Notes under the pieces: model-generated
What the model was told of the DNA's origin: nothing
The model's database searches: none
The model's input: the letters and a program-made list of their open reading frames with translations, nothing else
Origin: Planctomycetaceae bacterium
GTDB taxonomy: Bacteria; Planctomycetota; Planctomycetia; Pirellulales; Thermoguttaceae
Assembly (NCBI GenBank): GCA_031266315.1
Contig: JAISBG010000612.1
Coordinates: 1 to 15,030 of the forward strand
DNA: 15,030 nucleotides
Reading direction: 5' to 3'
Shown here: in pieces, positions 7,254 to 15,030 of the stretch
Layout: each line of letters opens with the position of its first letter
How positions within the stretch are numbered: position 1 is the first letter of the stretch
Translations under genes and position numbers: made by a program

Positions 7254-7282
7254 AGTTTATATAAAATAAAACCAGATGTCAA
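7254..7282 (-). promoter_or_regulatory. Promoter of the DUF1559 gene
   Basis: On the minus strand TTGACA (7277-7282) is followed after 17 bp by TAAACT (7254-7259), or after 15 bp by TATAAA. The same boxes with the same spacing occur at 14706-14734 before the giant gene. The leader RNA would be about 95-100 nt, and similarity between the two loci continues through it. Confidence 0.55.
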
Positions 7283-7350
7283 GAGAAATCTTCTTTTTGA
7301 GAAAATTTTGTTGTTTTGGAACTTTTAGGATCATCGTCAATATGTCAATC

Positions 7351-7432
7351 AAGGTGGGCAATTCGCCAAAAGCTTTATTGAAGGGTCGCCCACCTTAGTT
7401 TGCCTATTTTTACAAATTTTTAACGAAAATTT
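7351..7432. repeat. Degenerate R1 repeat 3' of the MATE gene
   Basis: It contains aaggtgggc (7351-7359) and gcccacctt (7388-7396), a 9-bp stem, and ends with taacgaaaattt as other R1 copies do. It lies in the 322-bp gap between the MATE stop and the DUF1559 start, which otherwise holds only the DUF1559 promoter and leader. The hairpin could terminate MATE transcription, but no long U-run follows it in the gene direction. Confidence 0.55.
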
Positions 7433-7475
7433 CTTTGAAATATTACGAAAAATGTTGTCGATTATGTTATGATTG

Positions 7476-8828
7476 TCAATCGGCTTTTATTGGGAATGTG
7501 GTTTTGTTTGTTAGTTGCTTTATTGAAATAATAAAGGCAACCACAAGCGGAACACACGCTCCAAACCATGCCAACGGGTTCGCGATACATGCTCCAAGGA
7601 ACCCCCAATAATGCGTTAAAATTAATGCCGCAAAAATACGCATCACCAATTCCATCACCCCAGAAAGTGTCGGAATTACGTTTTTTCCCAACCCCTGAAG
7701 TGAATAACGGAAAATAAATAAAAGCGATAAAATAAAATACATACTGCCATTGACTATCAAATATTTGTGCGATAACTCAACAGCGTTTGGATTGGTTGTG
7801 ATAAAAAACTCCGAAAAATAATTGCCGTAAAAAATAAAAATCAACCCAATCAGAATACTATACGAAACAGACATCATCACACATTGGAATACTCCATTAC
7901 GGATTCGCTCAAACTTCCGCGCCCCATAATTTTGAGCCGTAAACGTCGCCATTGTTACACCAAACGACATGAGCGGCAACACCGCAATCATATCTATCCG
8001 TTGCGCCGCAGTAAACGCCGCCACCGGAATTGCTCCGAGTTTGTTCAACGCAAATTGAAGAACAACAGCTCCAATCGCAATAATCGAAAGTTGAAACCCC
8101 ATCGGTAATCCCATTCGAAGATGTTCCCATAATTCACAACGGTTAAATTGCCAATCACTTTTCGTTAATTGGAAAATCGAACCCTTTTTCAAAATATACA
8201 ACAAGCACAGTAAACCGGAAATGAATTGCGCCGCCACTGTTGCCAATGCCGCTCCTTCCACGCCCATTTTCAATCCGCAAATGAAACAATAAACAAGAAT
8301 AATGTTCAGAACACTGGCAATAACCAAAAACCAAAGCGGTGTCTGACTGTTGCCAACCGCACGCAAACAGTTCGACAGCACATTGAACAGCATCACAGTT
8401 GCCAAACCGTAAAATATGATAACGATAAATTGATAAGCATCTTCAAAAATTTCCGGCGGTGTTTGCATCAAACTTAACAACGGGCGTGCGAACACCACAC
8501 CGATGATTGTCAGAACAACCGCCATGAATGCACCGAGAACAAGATTGACCACAAAACTTCGCCGCACTCCCGCCATGTTTCCGGCTCCAAACCGTTGAGC
8601 CGTAATAATCGCTGTACCCGAAGTAAAACCCATAATATAACCAATGATCAGAAACATCAGACTACCCGTACAACCAACCGCCGCCAACGCGTTGATACCA
8701 ATCGTCCGACCAACTATAAACGTATCAACAATACTATAGAATTGCTGGAAAAGATTGCCGATAAGTAATGGAAAAGTAAAGAAAACAATTAACTTTGCCG
8801 GACTGCCTTGCGTGAGGTCTTTGATCAT
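7476..8828 (-). CDS. MATE-family multidrug/cation efflux transporter
   Basis: Inner-membrane antiporter of the MATE (NorM/DinF-like) family, normally 12 helices in two six-helix halves, exporting cationic drugs or metabolites against Na+ or H+. The 450 residues match family length. The N-terminus MIKDLTQGSPAKLIVFFTFP is typical, followed by LLIGNLFQQFYSIVDTFIVG and ALAAVGCTGSLMFLIIGYIM; the second half contains FTAAQRIDMIAVLPLMSFGV and MATFTAQNYGARKFERI. Many long hydrophobic segments are visible throughout. The substrate cannot be inferred. The ATG at 8828 puts the first amphipathic helix in place, though no Shine-Dalgarno is obvious. It is monocistronic, with repeats on both sides. Confidence 0.93.
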   Translation of the reverse strand: MIKDLTQGSPAKLIVFFTFPLLIGNLFQQFYSIVDTFIVGRTIGINALAAVGCTGSLMFLIIGYIMGFTSGTAIITAQRFGAGNMAGVRRSFVVNLVLGAFMAVVLTIIGVVFARPLLSLMQTPPEIFEDAYQFIVIIFYGLATVMLFNVLSNCLRAVGNSQTPLWFLVIASVLNIILVYCFICGLKMGVEGAALATVAAQFISGLLCLLYILKKGSIFQLTKSDWQFNRCELWEHLRMGLPMGFQLSIIAIGAVVLQFALNKLGAIPVAAFTAAQRIDMIAVLPLMSFGVTMATFTAQNYGARKFERIRNGVFQCVMMSVSYSILIGLIFIFYGNYFSEFFITTNPNAVELSHKYLIVNGSMYFILSLLFIFRYSLQGLGKNVIPTLSGVMELVMRIFAALILTHYWGFLGACIANPLAWFGACVPLVVAFIISIKQLTNKTTFPIKAD

Positions 8829-9001
8829 AAAACCAAAAATAAAAACCTGCCAATAATGTTATGTTGTAAAACGGTCACCCGTCGAAATGTTCCGGTAAAG
8901 TATATCGTTTTACGTTTAGAAAAAAAGAGAGTGGAATAGATATATAGTTAATAGTGAATAGTGGAGGACGCAAGCGGATTATTTACCAAAACCTTGTGGT
9001 A

Positions 9002-9034
9002 AAAATTCCCTGATTCTATCGGATTAGGTGTCCA
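9002..9034 (-). repeat. R2 repeat, copy 3 (inverted)
   Basis: On the minus strand it reads ggacacctaatccgatagaa and onward, matching 5541-5570. As at copy 2, it follows an R1 unit when read in its own direction. Confidence 0.55.
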
Positions 9035-9085
9035 AGCCTTGAAAAGTTCGTTTTAAACACGAAACACACGAAAAAAGATGAAAAG

Positions 9086-9298
9086 AGGTGGGTGACCTTT
9101 TACAAGAGGTGGGCGACCTTTTGCTGAAAGGTCGCGTCGGCGATAGCCGACTGTGAACCAGATTAACGCGGCAAACGGTATTTCCTTCCGTTTTGGAATC
9201 AAATTGCCAGCCGTTAACAGGGGCAAGTCGGCTAACGCCGACGCAACCTTTTAGCAAAAGGTTGCCCACCTGATGGTTGCCTACTTTTAACGAAAATT
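9086..9298 (-). repeat. R1 repeat, copy B
   Basis: It reads on the minus strand from aattttcgttaaaagtaggc, through hairpins aaccttttgctaaaaggtt and gtcggcgttagccgac, a core with gcccctgttaacggctggca, to a closing pair of inverted hairpins. Core and arms correspond to copy C at 14771-14966. The 3' arm has a partly duplicated aggtgggtgacctttt unit. Confidence 0.7.
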
Positions 9299-9349
9299 CC
9301 GCTTGCGTCCCCAACTATTCACTATTAATTATTATCTATTCGTTATTCG

Positions 9350-12300
9350 TTACTCTAACGTTTTTGAACTGACAATAACGGGTTTATAATGTGGATCGCC
9401 GTTTTCCTGTCGGTACACTTCGCCGCGGCGGAAACCAACCGGGGTACTACGGTCAAGCAAATAAAACGCCCGATGACGTTTTACCGTACCGTCATTAAGT
9501 CCCTTTTCTGCTCCAAGTACATAACCGTCTGGATAAACAGCTTTGAAAGTATCATCAGTGGTAATATAAGGAGCTAAATTTGAATACCGATTTATCAGGT
9601 TAATTCTCGAACTAAAATGTTCAACTTCAAAGTAACCGATCGTCATCCAAACAGCGAAAACATTGGAACGTGTTGTGGTCATATCAGATAACCGCATGTA
9701 ACTTTCCAGTGCAGTGTACGGATTATCCGCATCCGGTTCCGGTTCCAGCAAATTTGTACGTAACAAGGTTGTGTTCGCCGGATTCTGTTGTACCAAATCA
9801 TTTTCGTGTCCAGAAGTTTTTAGTGGCGGAACAAGAACAGTTGCCTGTGGCGAACGGAATGGAACAAACTCCGAAGGATAAACATTGTCGATTGCTTCTT
9901 TATGCCGAAGGGCATAGAGACCATCGTCATTGCTATTAGTGTATTCATGCCAATTTGTCCGCGCGATACTCCCCTGCAACGCTTCCCAAACCGGAGCGGT
10001 TGCAGTATTGAGATTAATTTTCCCCGGTTCGCGCATTTCATAAATCGGTTTGATAAGGTTACCGGAATTATCTGTTACCCATCCGCGAATCGTTCCGCCA
10101 AACTTGGACGGGACACGAACATATTCAAACAAACGCGATAAGTTAAGATCACCACCGAAAAAGTTAAGATATGGTCCCAAACCTCCGTTCGGATTGGAAT
10201 ATCTTAAACCGGAACCGAGTGATTCTGCTGTTGCCGTATTAACCCAATTTGTTGTTTCGTTATCATAAAATTCCACACCGAAACGGTCGGGCGACGAAGC
10301 GGGAATAAGCATCAATTCATAACTGTTCGTAAGCGGGGCATTGTGCCACGGAAAATGTAAAAATGCTGTGTCAGGTGCACCTCGAAAAAATCTGATTGTG
10401 AATGTCAGATTTGGGGCAGGAGCCAAATTAGTAAGAGTCTGATCTTGAATAAGATTAACATTGGGATACTTATTGAGATACCCCAGCGTCATACGGCTAG
10501 TATCAAGAGCAACTGCTCCGTTTATTTGAGCGTTACCAACATCCAAATATCCGACTTTCTCATTGGTTGCTCCTGCTGTCATGGAAAAGTTTCTTGCCCA
10601 TAGATTGGGATGCTTTTTGTTATCTCCGCCTAACATTCCGACGGTTCCCCATTGGCGTGAATTGAGATACAAATCTCCGTGTTTACCGGCATCTGCAAAA
10701 ATGGGATCATCAGAACCCCTCGTATCTTTTTCGCTATTGATAACGTGAAGGTCTATCATATTCCAATCAACAGTAATGTATGGATTCGTCATCGGATGAT
10801 GTTGTCTGCTCGGGTCGGCAAGACGCTGCAGGCAAATTGTCCGGTAACAAGGAATCGTGCCGTATGATTCCAATTCTTCTGTATCAAGCGGATGTTCCAG
10901 AGCGGGGGAATACCTTCCTGTCGCTGAATCCAATCCATTTAATGGATAATAGGAACTATTAGGAAGCGGTTCAGAAACGCTGACACTTATTCTGTAATTA
11001 GAATCTTCCGGATGTGGCGTTCCGGTAAACATTAACTGAGGTGGTGTCTTAGGCGGATTTGTACTATTGAAAGGCGCGGTAGTTCCATTAATTGATATTC
11101 CATTGGCTGATACATATATTTTTTGTGTAGCATCTGTACCAAAGTCAGGATTTGTGCCATCAACTGGTTTTGAAAGCAGTTCAATACGACTTTGCGTAAC
11201 GTTATTGTGCTCATTAGGTGTTATCAGAAGATATTGATTTGGTTCTAAATCACTTTTACCGCCAAGACAATAATAGGAATGTTCGGCGATGGTTGAATCA
11301 TCAGTACCGGCTTGTGAAGTTGGCGGGGCAATTCCAAACCAGATAATCCGCTCCGGTACAATGTCCGTATCATCATCGAAACATCCCGAAATTGTTGTAA
11401 TAGTTGGCCACTGTTGGGTTTGGAACGAACAGATATTTCCATTGCTTTTCAATTGATACAAGGCATCTTGATCATGTGCACCAGTATTCCAATCAAATTC
11501 AGGGGTACTACCGCAATTCTTTTCGCTGATGGCAAGTCGCCAAACATACGAACCATTTGCCCCCACCCTTTGTGAGAGACTAAGATTGGGCGGACCATCG
11601 GGATTATTACCGGTAAGAGCATTTCCATTAGGAAAACTTTGTACTCGAGCAGGATTTCCCTGCCGATAAAGTTCCACAAAAAGTGAACCTTGAGGAACCA
11701 TCACTTGATCAAAATCTGTATCATGGGTACCGCTACAGGTGTGTCCAGCAGGTTCGATTCGGTTTTGATCAATGGTACAACTCGAATCCGAACAAGCATT
11801 TTCCACATCACTTTGGGGCTTGATTGAATCCGCAACCCGTCGGTTATGGAGAGCAAACGTTTCTGTAATAGCAACTTCCGGTTTTTCCATACCCCACGCA
11901 ATACGATATGGGACGGAAGAACCGCCAGTCGGAGGAGTCCAATTATTGTTATAGATTTGCGTTGTGGGATTGTTTGAAATGAAATATTGAAGTACATCTG
12001 TGTCAAACGGAGACGTACTGTACAACAATGGCGTCATCACATCATCAGGATCAATAAAATCAACGAGATTGACCGACCATTGAGCCAATCGGGCAATAAT
12101 TTGTTCCCGTGTCAGACTACCTTCTCCGTAGGTCATTGTTCCCTGACCAGAGTGATTATCATAAAGTCGATCATAATTGAGAACCAACAAAAGATAAAAT
12201 ATTTCCCGTGCGAAATTGGCTTTTTCTTCCAAAACATTCCTTGAATTAACACCAACAGCAGGATTCGTGGGAATTTTTTGCCAATCAGAAAGCAAAGTCA

Positions 12301-14608
12301 AACGATTTAGGTTGATTCTTTCACCTCGCCGGATTTCTTCGGGAAGTAACGTATAAATCGCTCTAGTCGAGTCTGAAATTTTGTTACTAATTTTGTTATG
12401 GATGTAAGAGAACAATCCTTTAGTGAAATATTTATAACTACCGGATGCATAAACACCGGCATTAAAATTATTTGTAACAGGAATGTCACTGCTGCGTGTT
12501 GTGAAAAAGAACCGGTAGGGACTTGAAGTAACTAATGGAGAAGTTGGCGATTCGAGAAGTGTCCGCAACCGTTGCGATTGCGCTGTATAATCAACATCAC
12601 TCGGATTACGGATTAAAGATTGTAAATCATTGGGATCAAACAGACGATCATAACCTGAATAATTGTACGGATTCATCAGATAGGGATTATCCTTATAAAG
12701 CGTGTTCAAGTGCAAGGCAGAATTTTGCGGATAGATCATCCCGAAATGTCGATTTCCAAGAGGATCGAACTGCATTGCCAATTCTCCCCACCAATCGGGA
12801 ATATTTTCACCAAGACCGGAAAAAGTACGGTACGACGAATCATGGTGATAGCCGGCATAAGCCTGCGGATTAATTCCCATCAACTCTTTTCCCCACCAGA
12901 TAACATTCTCTGTGGTGGACGGGAATATTGCGTTATCGCCCGGAACTGCATCGACTCCGTAACGTCCTTCTGAATTAGCGGTGTTGGAAATCAAAAGTTT
13001 GTTTAACACGGTTGAACCATCTCCCGGAGTTCCTGTAACAGTATCAACAGCAAGATCAAGCCGGACTTCAGCAGGTCCTGAACCAGAACCGCGCAGTTTT
13101 AAACCGCCATACTCTTTTTCTGCCAATGTATCTGAAACGGTATCGAAATTAGCATCGTGTCTCGAGTTACCATGAACATTGACATTAACACGTCCGTCCA
13201 TATCAAGAACGTAATACGAAACGAGTTTTTTGTACGTTTTTCCAGTCATGGTTGTCGTGCCGAGTCCGGCATCAATCCAAATACCATCCGCAATACCGTC
13301 ACCGTCATTGTCCACATCCCAAGGTCCTTTGGTCAGAAAGTTAAAGAGTTTCTGTGCTCGATTTAACACTGGACCTGGTGTATCATTTGCTGCCGGATTG
13401 CTGCCGGTAAAATTCGGATGATCTGCCTGCAATGGACGTAACACCACTTTTCGTAATTCCTGCGGATCTAATAACCCTAGTGGATTCGTGCTTAACAAAT
13501 CTTCAAACCAATACCTTACAAGTTGCGGACGATGAAACGACGGAATAATTTTTGTACTTGAAGGATCGGCAGGATTACCCAATCCCCATTTGTTGTTCAT
13601 CGTATTCCATTGTACGTTATTCCATGCCAAAAACATATTGAGATAATCCGGTGCTGTGTAATCGGGATTCATCAACACGATATTGTTTTCAAGATAAGTT
13701 TTATAGGGTTGTGTACCGCCTGGTGCCAGAACGTTAGGACGTAACGCAAACGGTTTCGAGGGAACAGAATCAAAGGGATTCGGTTTGTCCATCTCTTTGA
13801 GTGCCGCTTCTCCTGCAGCTGCATTATTCGTATTAATTCCCGGTCCCGTTCCGCTGAATGCCGCTGAATTGATGATAACCCGACAATCTTTTAAGTCGTC
13901 GGCTATTAACGTTACGTCAGGAAATGGTGTTATATGAATCGGACTATTAAAAATAAAATTGACACTTCCGGGATCAAAAGAAATGATAAACGTACTTTTT
14001 CCTTTGATTTTTCGTAACCGCTCATTCCTTGCCGGATCACTTGAATTGGGAATCTCTGTAACTGTCAGAACATTTCCAAAGAGATCGAATGCTTCAAACC
14101 TGTCAAAATACCATTGATCAAAATTGATTGGTTGAGCTAAATGGAGTTCAATGTAATTATTGTTTTGTCCTATATTACCCGCGATGGAACTCGAAAGATT
14201 TTTGTCGGTGTTATCGCTTCCCCTTGTTGGATTTCCGTACAGATTTTCCAGAATACTGTGCGGACCAAGTACGGACTCAAGTTGGTCACCGATGAGAAGT
14301 TTTTCCAGTGCTTTGTCGAAATTCGACGCAATAACTGCTTGTCCGTTGTTTTTCGGATCTGTAATGTTTTTTGCCATGTGTTCTGCTTGACGGCGTGCTT
14401 GTGTTGTAATGATCATAAACGCAACAACAAGCATGGCAAACATTGTCATCAATGCTAAAACAATAAAGAGTGTTACTCCTCTTTTTCTCTTTTCCTTACA
14501 TACTGCCCCCCCCCCCTCGCTTGCCCATTTTAACATTTGACAATTCACCGAATTTTTTACCGAATGGTTCCGTGAATTTTCCGAAGCGGTTTCAACAAAG
14601 TTTTTCAT
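9350..14608 (-). CDS. Giant GspK-like pseudopilin/secretion-associated protein
   Basis: 1752 residues, against about 330 for classical GspK, the minor pseudopilin at the tip of the type II secretion pseudopilus. Residues 1-37 are the leader shared with the DUF1559 gene (MKNFVETASENSRNHSVKNS), ending in GGG (32-34) encoded by a G11 tract. KRKRG (40-44) and VTLFIVLALMTMFAMLVVAF form a prepilin-like cleavage site and one membrane helix, but the usual Glu at +5 is absent. Downstream are a Ca-loop-like DVDNDGDGIADGIWID (about 430-447), DMDGRVNVNVHGN (about 470), and two INLN motifs (ERINLNRL about 763; GKINLNTATAPVWEAL about 1528) typical of the GspK helical domain. Near residue 960 there is a cysteine-rich insert (CSDSSCTID...HTC). 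Known planctomycete relatives are uncharacterised. Start: ATG 14608 with AAGGAA 7 nt upstream. Probably envelope-anchored with a large exported part. Confidence 0.75.
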   Translation of the reverse strand: MKNFVETASENSRNHSVKNSVNCQMLKWASEGGGAVCKEKRKRGVTLFIVLALMTMFAMLVVAFMIITTQARRQAEHMAKNITDPKNNGQAVIASNFDKALEKLLIGDQLESVLGPHSILENLYGNPTRGSDNTDKNLSSSIAGNIGQNNNYIELHLAQPINFDQWYFDRFEAFDLFGNVLTVTEIPNSSDPARNERLRKIKGKSTFIISFDPGSVNFIFNSPIHITPFPDVTLIADDLKDCRVIINSAAFSGTGPGINTNNAAAGEAALKEMDKPNPFDSVPSKPFALRPNVLAPGGTQPYKTYLENNIVLMNPDYTAPDYLNMFLAWNNVQWNTMNNKWGLGNPADPSSTKIIPSFHRPQLVRYWFEDLLSTNPLGLLDPQELRKVVLRPLQADHPNFTGSNPAANDTPGPVLNRAQKLFNFLTKGPWDVDNDGDGIADGIWIDAGLGTTTMTGKTYKKLVSYYVLDMDGRVNVNVHGNSRHDANFDTVSDTLAEKEYGGLKLRGSGSGPAEVRLDLAVDTVTGTPGDGSTVLNKLLISNTANSEGRYGVDAVPGDNAIFPSTTENVIWWGKELMGINPQAYAGYHHDSSYRTFSGLGENIPDWWGELAMQFDPLGNRHFGMIYPQNSALHLNTLYKDNPYLMNPYNYSGYDRLFDPNDLQSLIRNPSDVDYTAQSQRLRTLLESPTSPLVTSSPYRFFFTTRSSDIPVTNNFNAGVYASGSYKYFTKGLFSYIHNKISNKISDSTRAIYTLLPEEIRRGERINLNRLTLLSDWQKIPTNPAVGVNSRNVLEEKANFAREIFYLLLVLNYDRLYDNHSGQGTMTYGEGSLTREQIIARLAQWSVNLVDFIDPDDVMTPLLYSTSPFDTDVLQYFISNNPTTQIYNNNWTPPTGGSSVPYRIAWGMEKPEVAITETFALHNRRVADSIKPQSDVENACSDSSCTIDQNRIEPAGHTCSGTHDTDFDQVMVPQGSLFVELYRQGNPARVQSFPNGNALTGNNPDGPPNLSLSQRVGANGSYVWRLAISEKNCGSTPEFDWNTGAHDQDALYQLKSNGNICSFQTQQWPTITTISGCFDDDTDIVPERIIWFGIAPPTSQAGTDDSTIAEHSYYCLGGKSDLEPNQYLLITPNEHNNVTQSRIELLSKPVDGTNPDFGTDATQKIYVSANGISINGTTAPFNSTNPPKTPPQLMFTGTPHPEDSNYRISVSVSEPLPNSSYYPLNGLDSATGRYSPALEHPLDTEELESYGTIPCYRTICLQRLADPSRQHHPMTNPYITVDWNMIDLHVINSEKDTRGSDDPIFADAGKHGDLYLNSRQWGTVGMLGGDNKKHPNLWARNFSMTAGATNEKVGYLDVGNAQINGAVALDTSRMTLGYLNKYPNVNLIQDQTLTNLAPAPNLTFTIRFFRGAPDTAFLHFPWHNAPLTNSYELMLIPASSPDRFGVEFYDNETTNWVNTATAESLGSGLRYSNPNGGLGPYLNFFGGDLNLSRLFEYVRVPSKFGGTIRGWVTDNSGNLIKPIYEMREPGKINLNTATAPVWEALQGSIARTNWHEYTNSNDDGLYALRHKEAIDNVYPSEFVPFRSPQATVLVPPLKTSGHENDLVQQNPANTTLLRTNLLEPEPDADNPYTALESYMRLSDMTTTRSNVFAVWMTIGYFEVEHFSSRINLINRYSNLAPYITTDDTFKAVYPDGYVLGAEKGLNDGTVKRHRAFYLLDRSTPVGFRRGEVYRQENGDPHYKPVIVSSKTLE
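14506..14516 (-). repeat. G11 homopolymer tract inside the giant gene
   Basis: Eleven uninterrupted G on the coding strand, codons 31-35 (E-GGG-A), upstream of the membrane helix. At 11 it is in frame; gain or loss of one base would stop translation early. Homopolymer runs of this length are typical slipped-strand mispairing sites. Confidence 0.9.
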
Positions 14609-14705
14609 TGTTGTGTTCCTTATACAAGGTTCGTTGAAATCATTACGATTCGCTTGCCGCAGAACGTGACGGCAAAAAAACGTATCGCAATTGAATAGGA
14701 TTCAA

Positions 14706-14734
14706 AGTTTATATGAATCAAAAACAGAAGTCAA
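14706..14734 (-). promoter_or_regulatory. Promoter of the giant gene
   Basis: On the minus strand TTGACT (14729-14734) is followed after 17 bp by TAAACT (14706-14711), or after 15 bp by TATAAA. This matches 7254-7282 in boxes, spacing and distance to the start codon (about 98 bp). Confidence 0.55.
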
Positions 14735-14770
14735 GAAGTAGGATTGCAAATTTTTTATGAGGTTACATGG

Positions 14771-14966
14771 AATTTCCGTTAAAAGTAGGCAATTATCAGG
14801 TGGGTGACCTTTCGCTGAAAGGTCACGTCGGCGTTAGCCGACTTTGCCCCTGTTTTCGGCTGGCAATCAGATTCCGAACCCATTGTCAACACAAATTGTC
14901 ATCGTTAATCTGGTTCACAGTCGGCGAGTACGCCGACGCAACCTTTTAGCAAAAGGTTGCCCACCT
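14771..14966 (+). repeat. R1 repeat, copy C
   Basis: It starts aatttccgttaaaagtaggc, then hairpins gacctttcgctgaaaggtc and gtcggcgttagccgac, a core similar to the minus strand of 9086-9298 (gcccctgtt..cggctggca, cgttaatctggttcacagtc), then closing hairpins tcggcgagtacgccga and aaccttttagcaaaaggtt. It lies immediately upstream of the giant gene's promoter. Open frames within it are a property of the repeat. Confidence 0.7.
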
Positions 14967-14986
14967 CCTTGTTTGTTCCGCCTCAA

Positions 14987-15030
14987 AGGTGGGTGACCTT
15001 TCGCTGAAAGGTCACGTCGGCGTTAGCCGA
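14987..15030 (+). repeat. R1 repeat, copy D (runs off the window)
   Basis: Repeats the hairpin arm of copy C (ggtgggtgacctttcgctga and onward, to gcgttagccga) about 20 bp after the end of copy C, giving a direct tandem arrangement that continues outside the window. Confidence 0.65.

Larger units (their letters stand above)
8946..9330. repeat. Composite inverted-repeat block enclosing R2 and R1
   Basis: The 32-bp ends 8946-8977 (agttaatagtgaatag...) and 9299-9330 are inverted copies with 3 mismatches; both carry gacgcaagcgg at the inner side. Inside lie an inverted R2 and a complete R1. It fills most of the 521-bp gap between the MATE start and the giant gene's stop. Frames open here on the minus strand follow the repeat and are not genes. 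Confidence 0.65.

Noticed and set aside
9024..9314. 96-codon minus frame with KVGNHQVGNLLLKGCVGVSR
   Set aside because: It lies wholly in repeats; the similar peptide at 14767-14949 comes from another R1 copy, so this is repeat sequence and not a protein family.
14767..14949. 60-codon plus frame KVGNYQVGDLSLKGHVGVSR
   Set aside because: Translation of R1 copy C; there is no ribosome binding site and it consists of hairpin arms.
14771..15030. CRISPR-like array
   Set aside because: Repeat units are of unequal length, inverted as well as direct, lack regular spacers, and no cas genes are present.

Overview
The window looks like a chromosomal segment of a planctomycete (phylum Planctomycetota). 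The main reasons are a DUF1559 gene with the [20 protein letters not shown] prepilin-like start and [10 protein letters not shown] motif, and a giant GspK-like protein with the DGRVNVNVHGN and DVDNDGDGIADG motifs seen in very large planctomycete proteins. Moderate-to-low GC and a heavy load of short interspersed repeats would fit a host-associated (gut or rumen type) lineage, but that placement is inference.

Layout. All confidently called genes are on the minus strand and widely spaced, so no operon is evident. From low to high coordinate: miaB (80-1504), tRNA methylthiolation; a GAF-domain protein (1937-2803); a dull 0.4 kb stretch, then a small plus-strand hypothetical ORF (3228-3743) whose 3' end runs into a repeat element; a PfkB-family sugar kinase (3988-4968); a repeat-filled region (4969-5746) holding an N-terminal remnant of a tyrosine recombinase with its promoter; a frameshifted DUF1559 pseudopilin-like gene (5747-7153); a MATE efflux transporter (7476-8828); more repeats (8946-9330); a 1752-residue GspK-like pseudopilin gene (9350-14608); and its promoter plus repeats up to the window end.

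The most striking signal is a shared 5' cassette upstream of the DUF1559 gene and the giant GspK-like gene: promoter-like boxes, about 100 nt of similar leader, a Shine-Dalgarno with identical spacing, a homologous leader peptide of about 35-40 codons, and then a homopolymeric G tract just before the pseudopilin membrane segment. In the giant gene the tract is G11 and in frame. In the DUF1559 gene it is G6-T-G5, one base longer, and out of frame. This looks like a slippage or phase-variation switch controlling two surface or secretion proteins, although ordinary decay or sequence error cannot be excluded for the DUF1559 copy.

The intergenic DNA is dominated by at least three repeat families: R1, paired hairpins with aattttcgttaaaagta-type ends; R2, about 35-40 bp around ctaatccggtaga; and hairpin-string elements (1611-1920, 3691-3987, 5571-5706) that share a tail reading tgcgtaacatgagttaa. 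The shared tail lies directly 3' of three different minus-strand genes, in the same orientation each time. No rRNA, tRNA or CRISPR array was seen.
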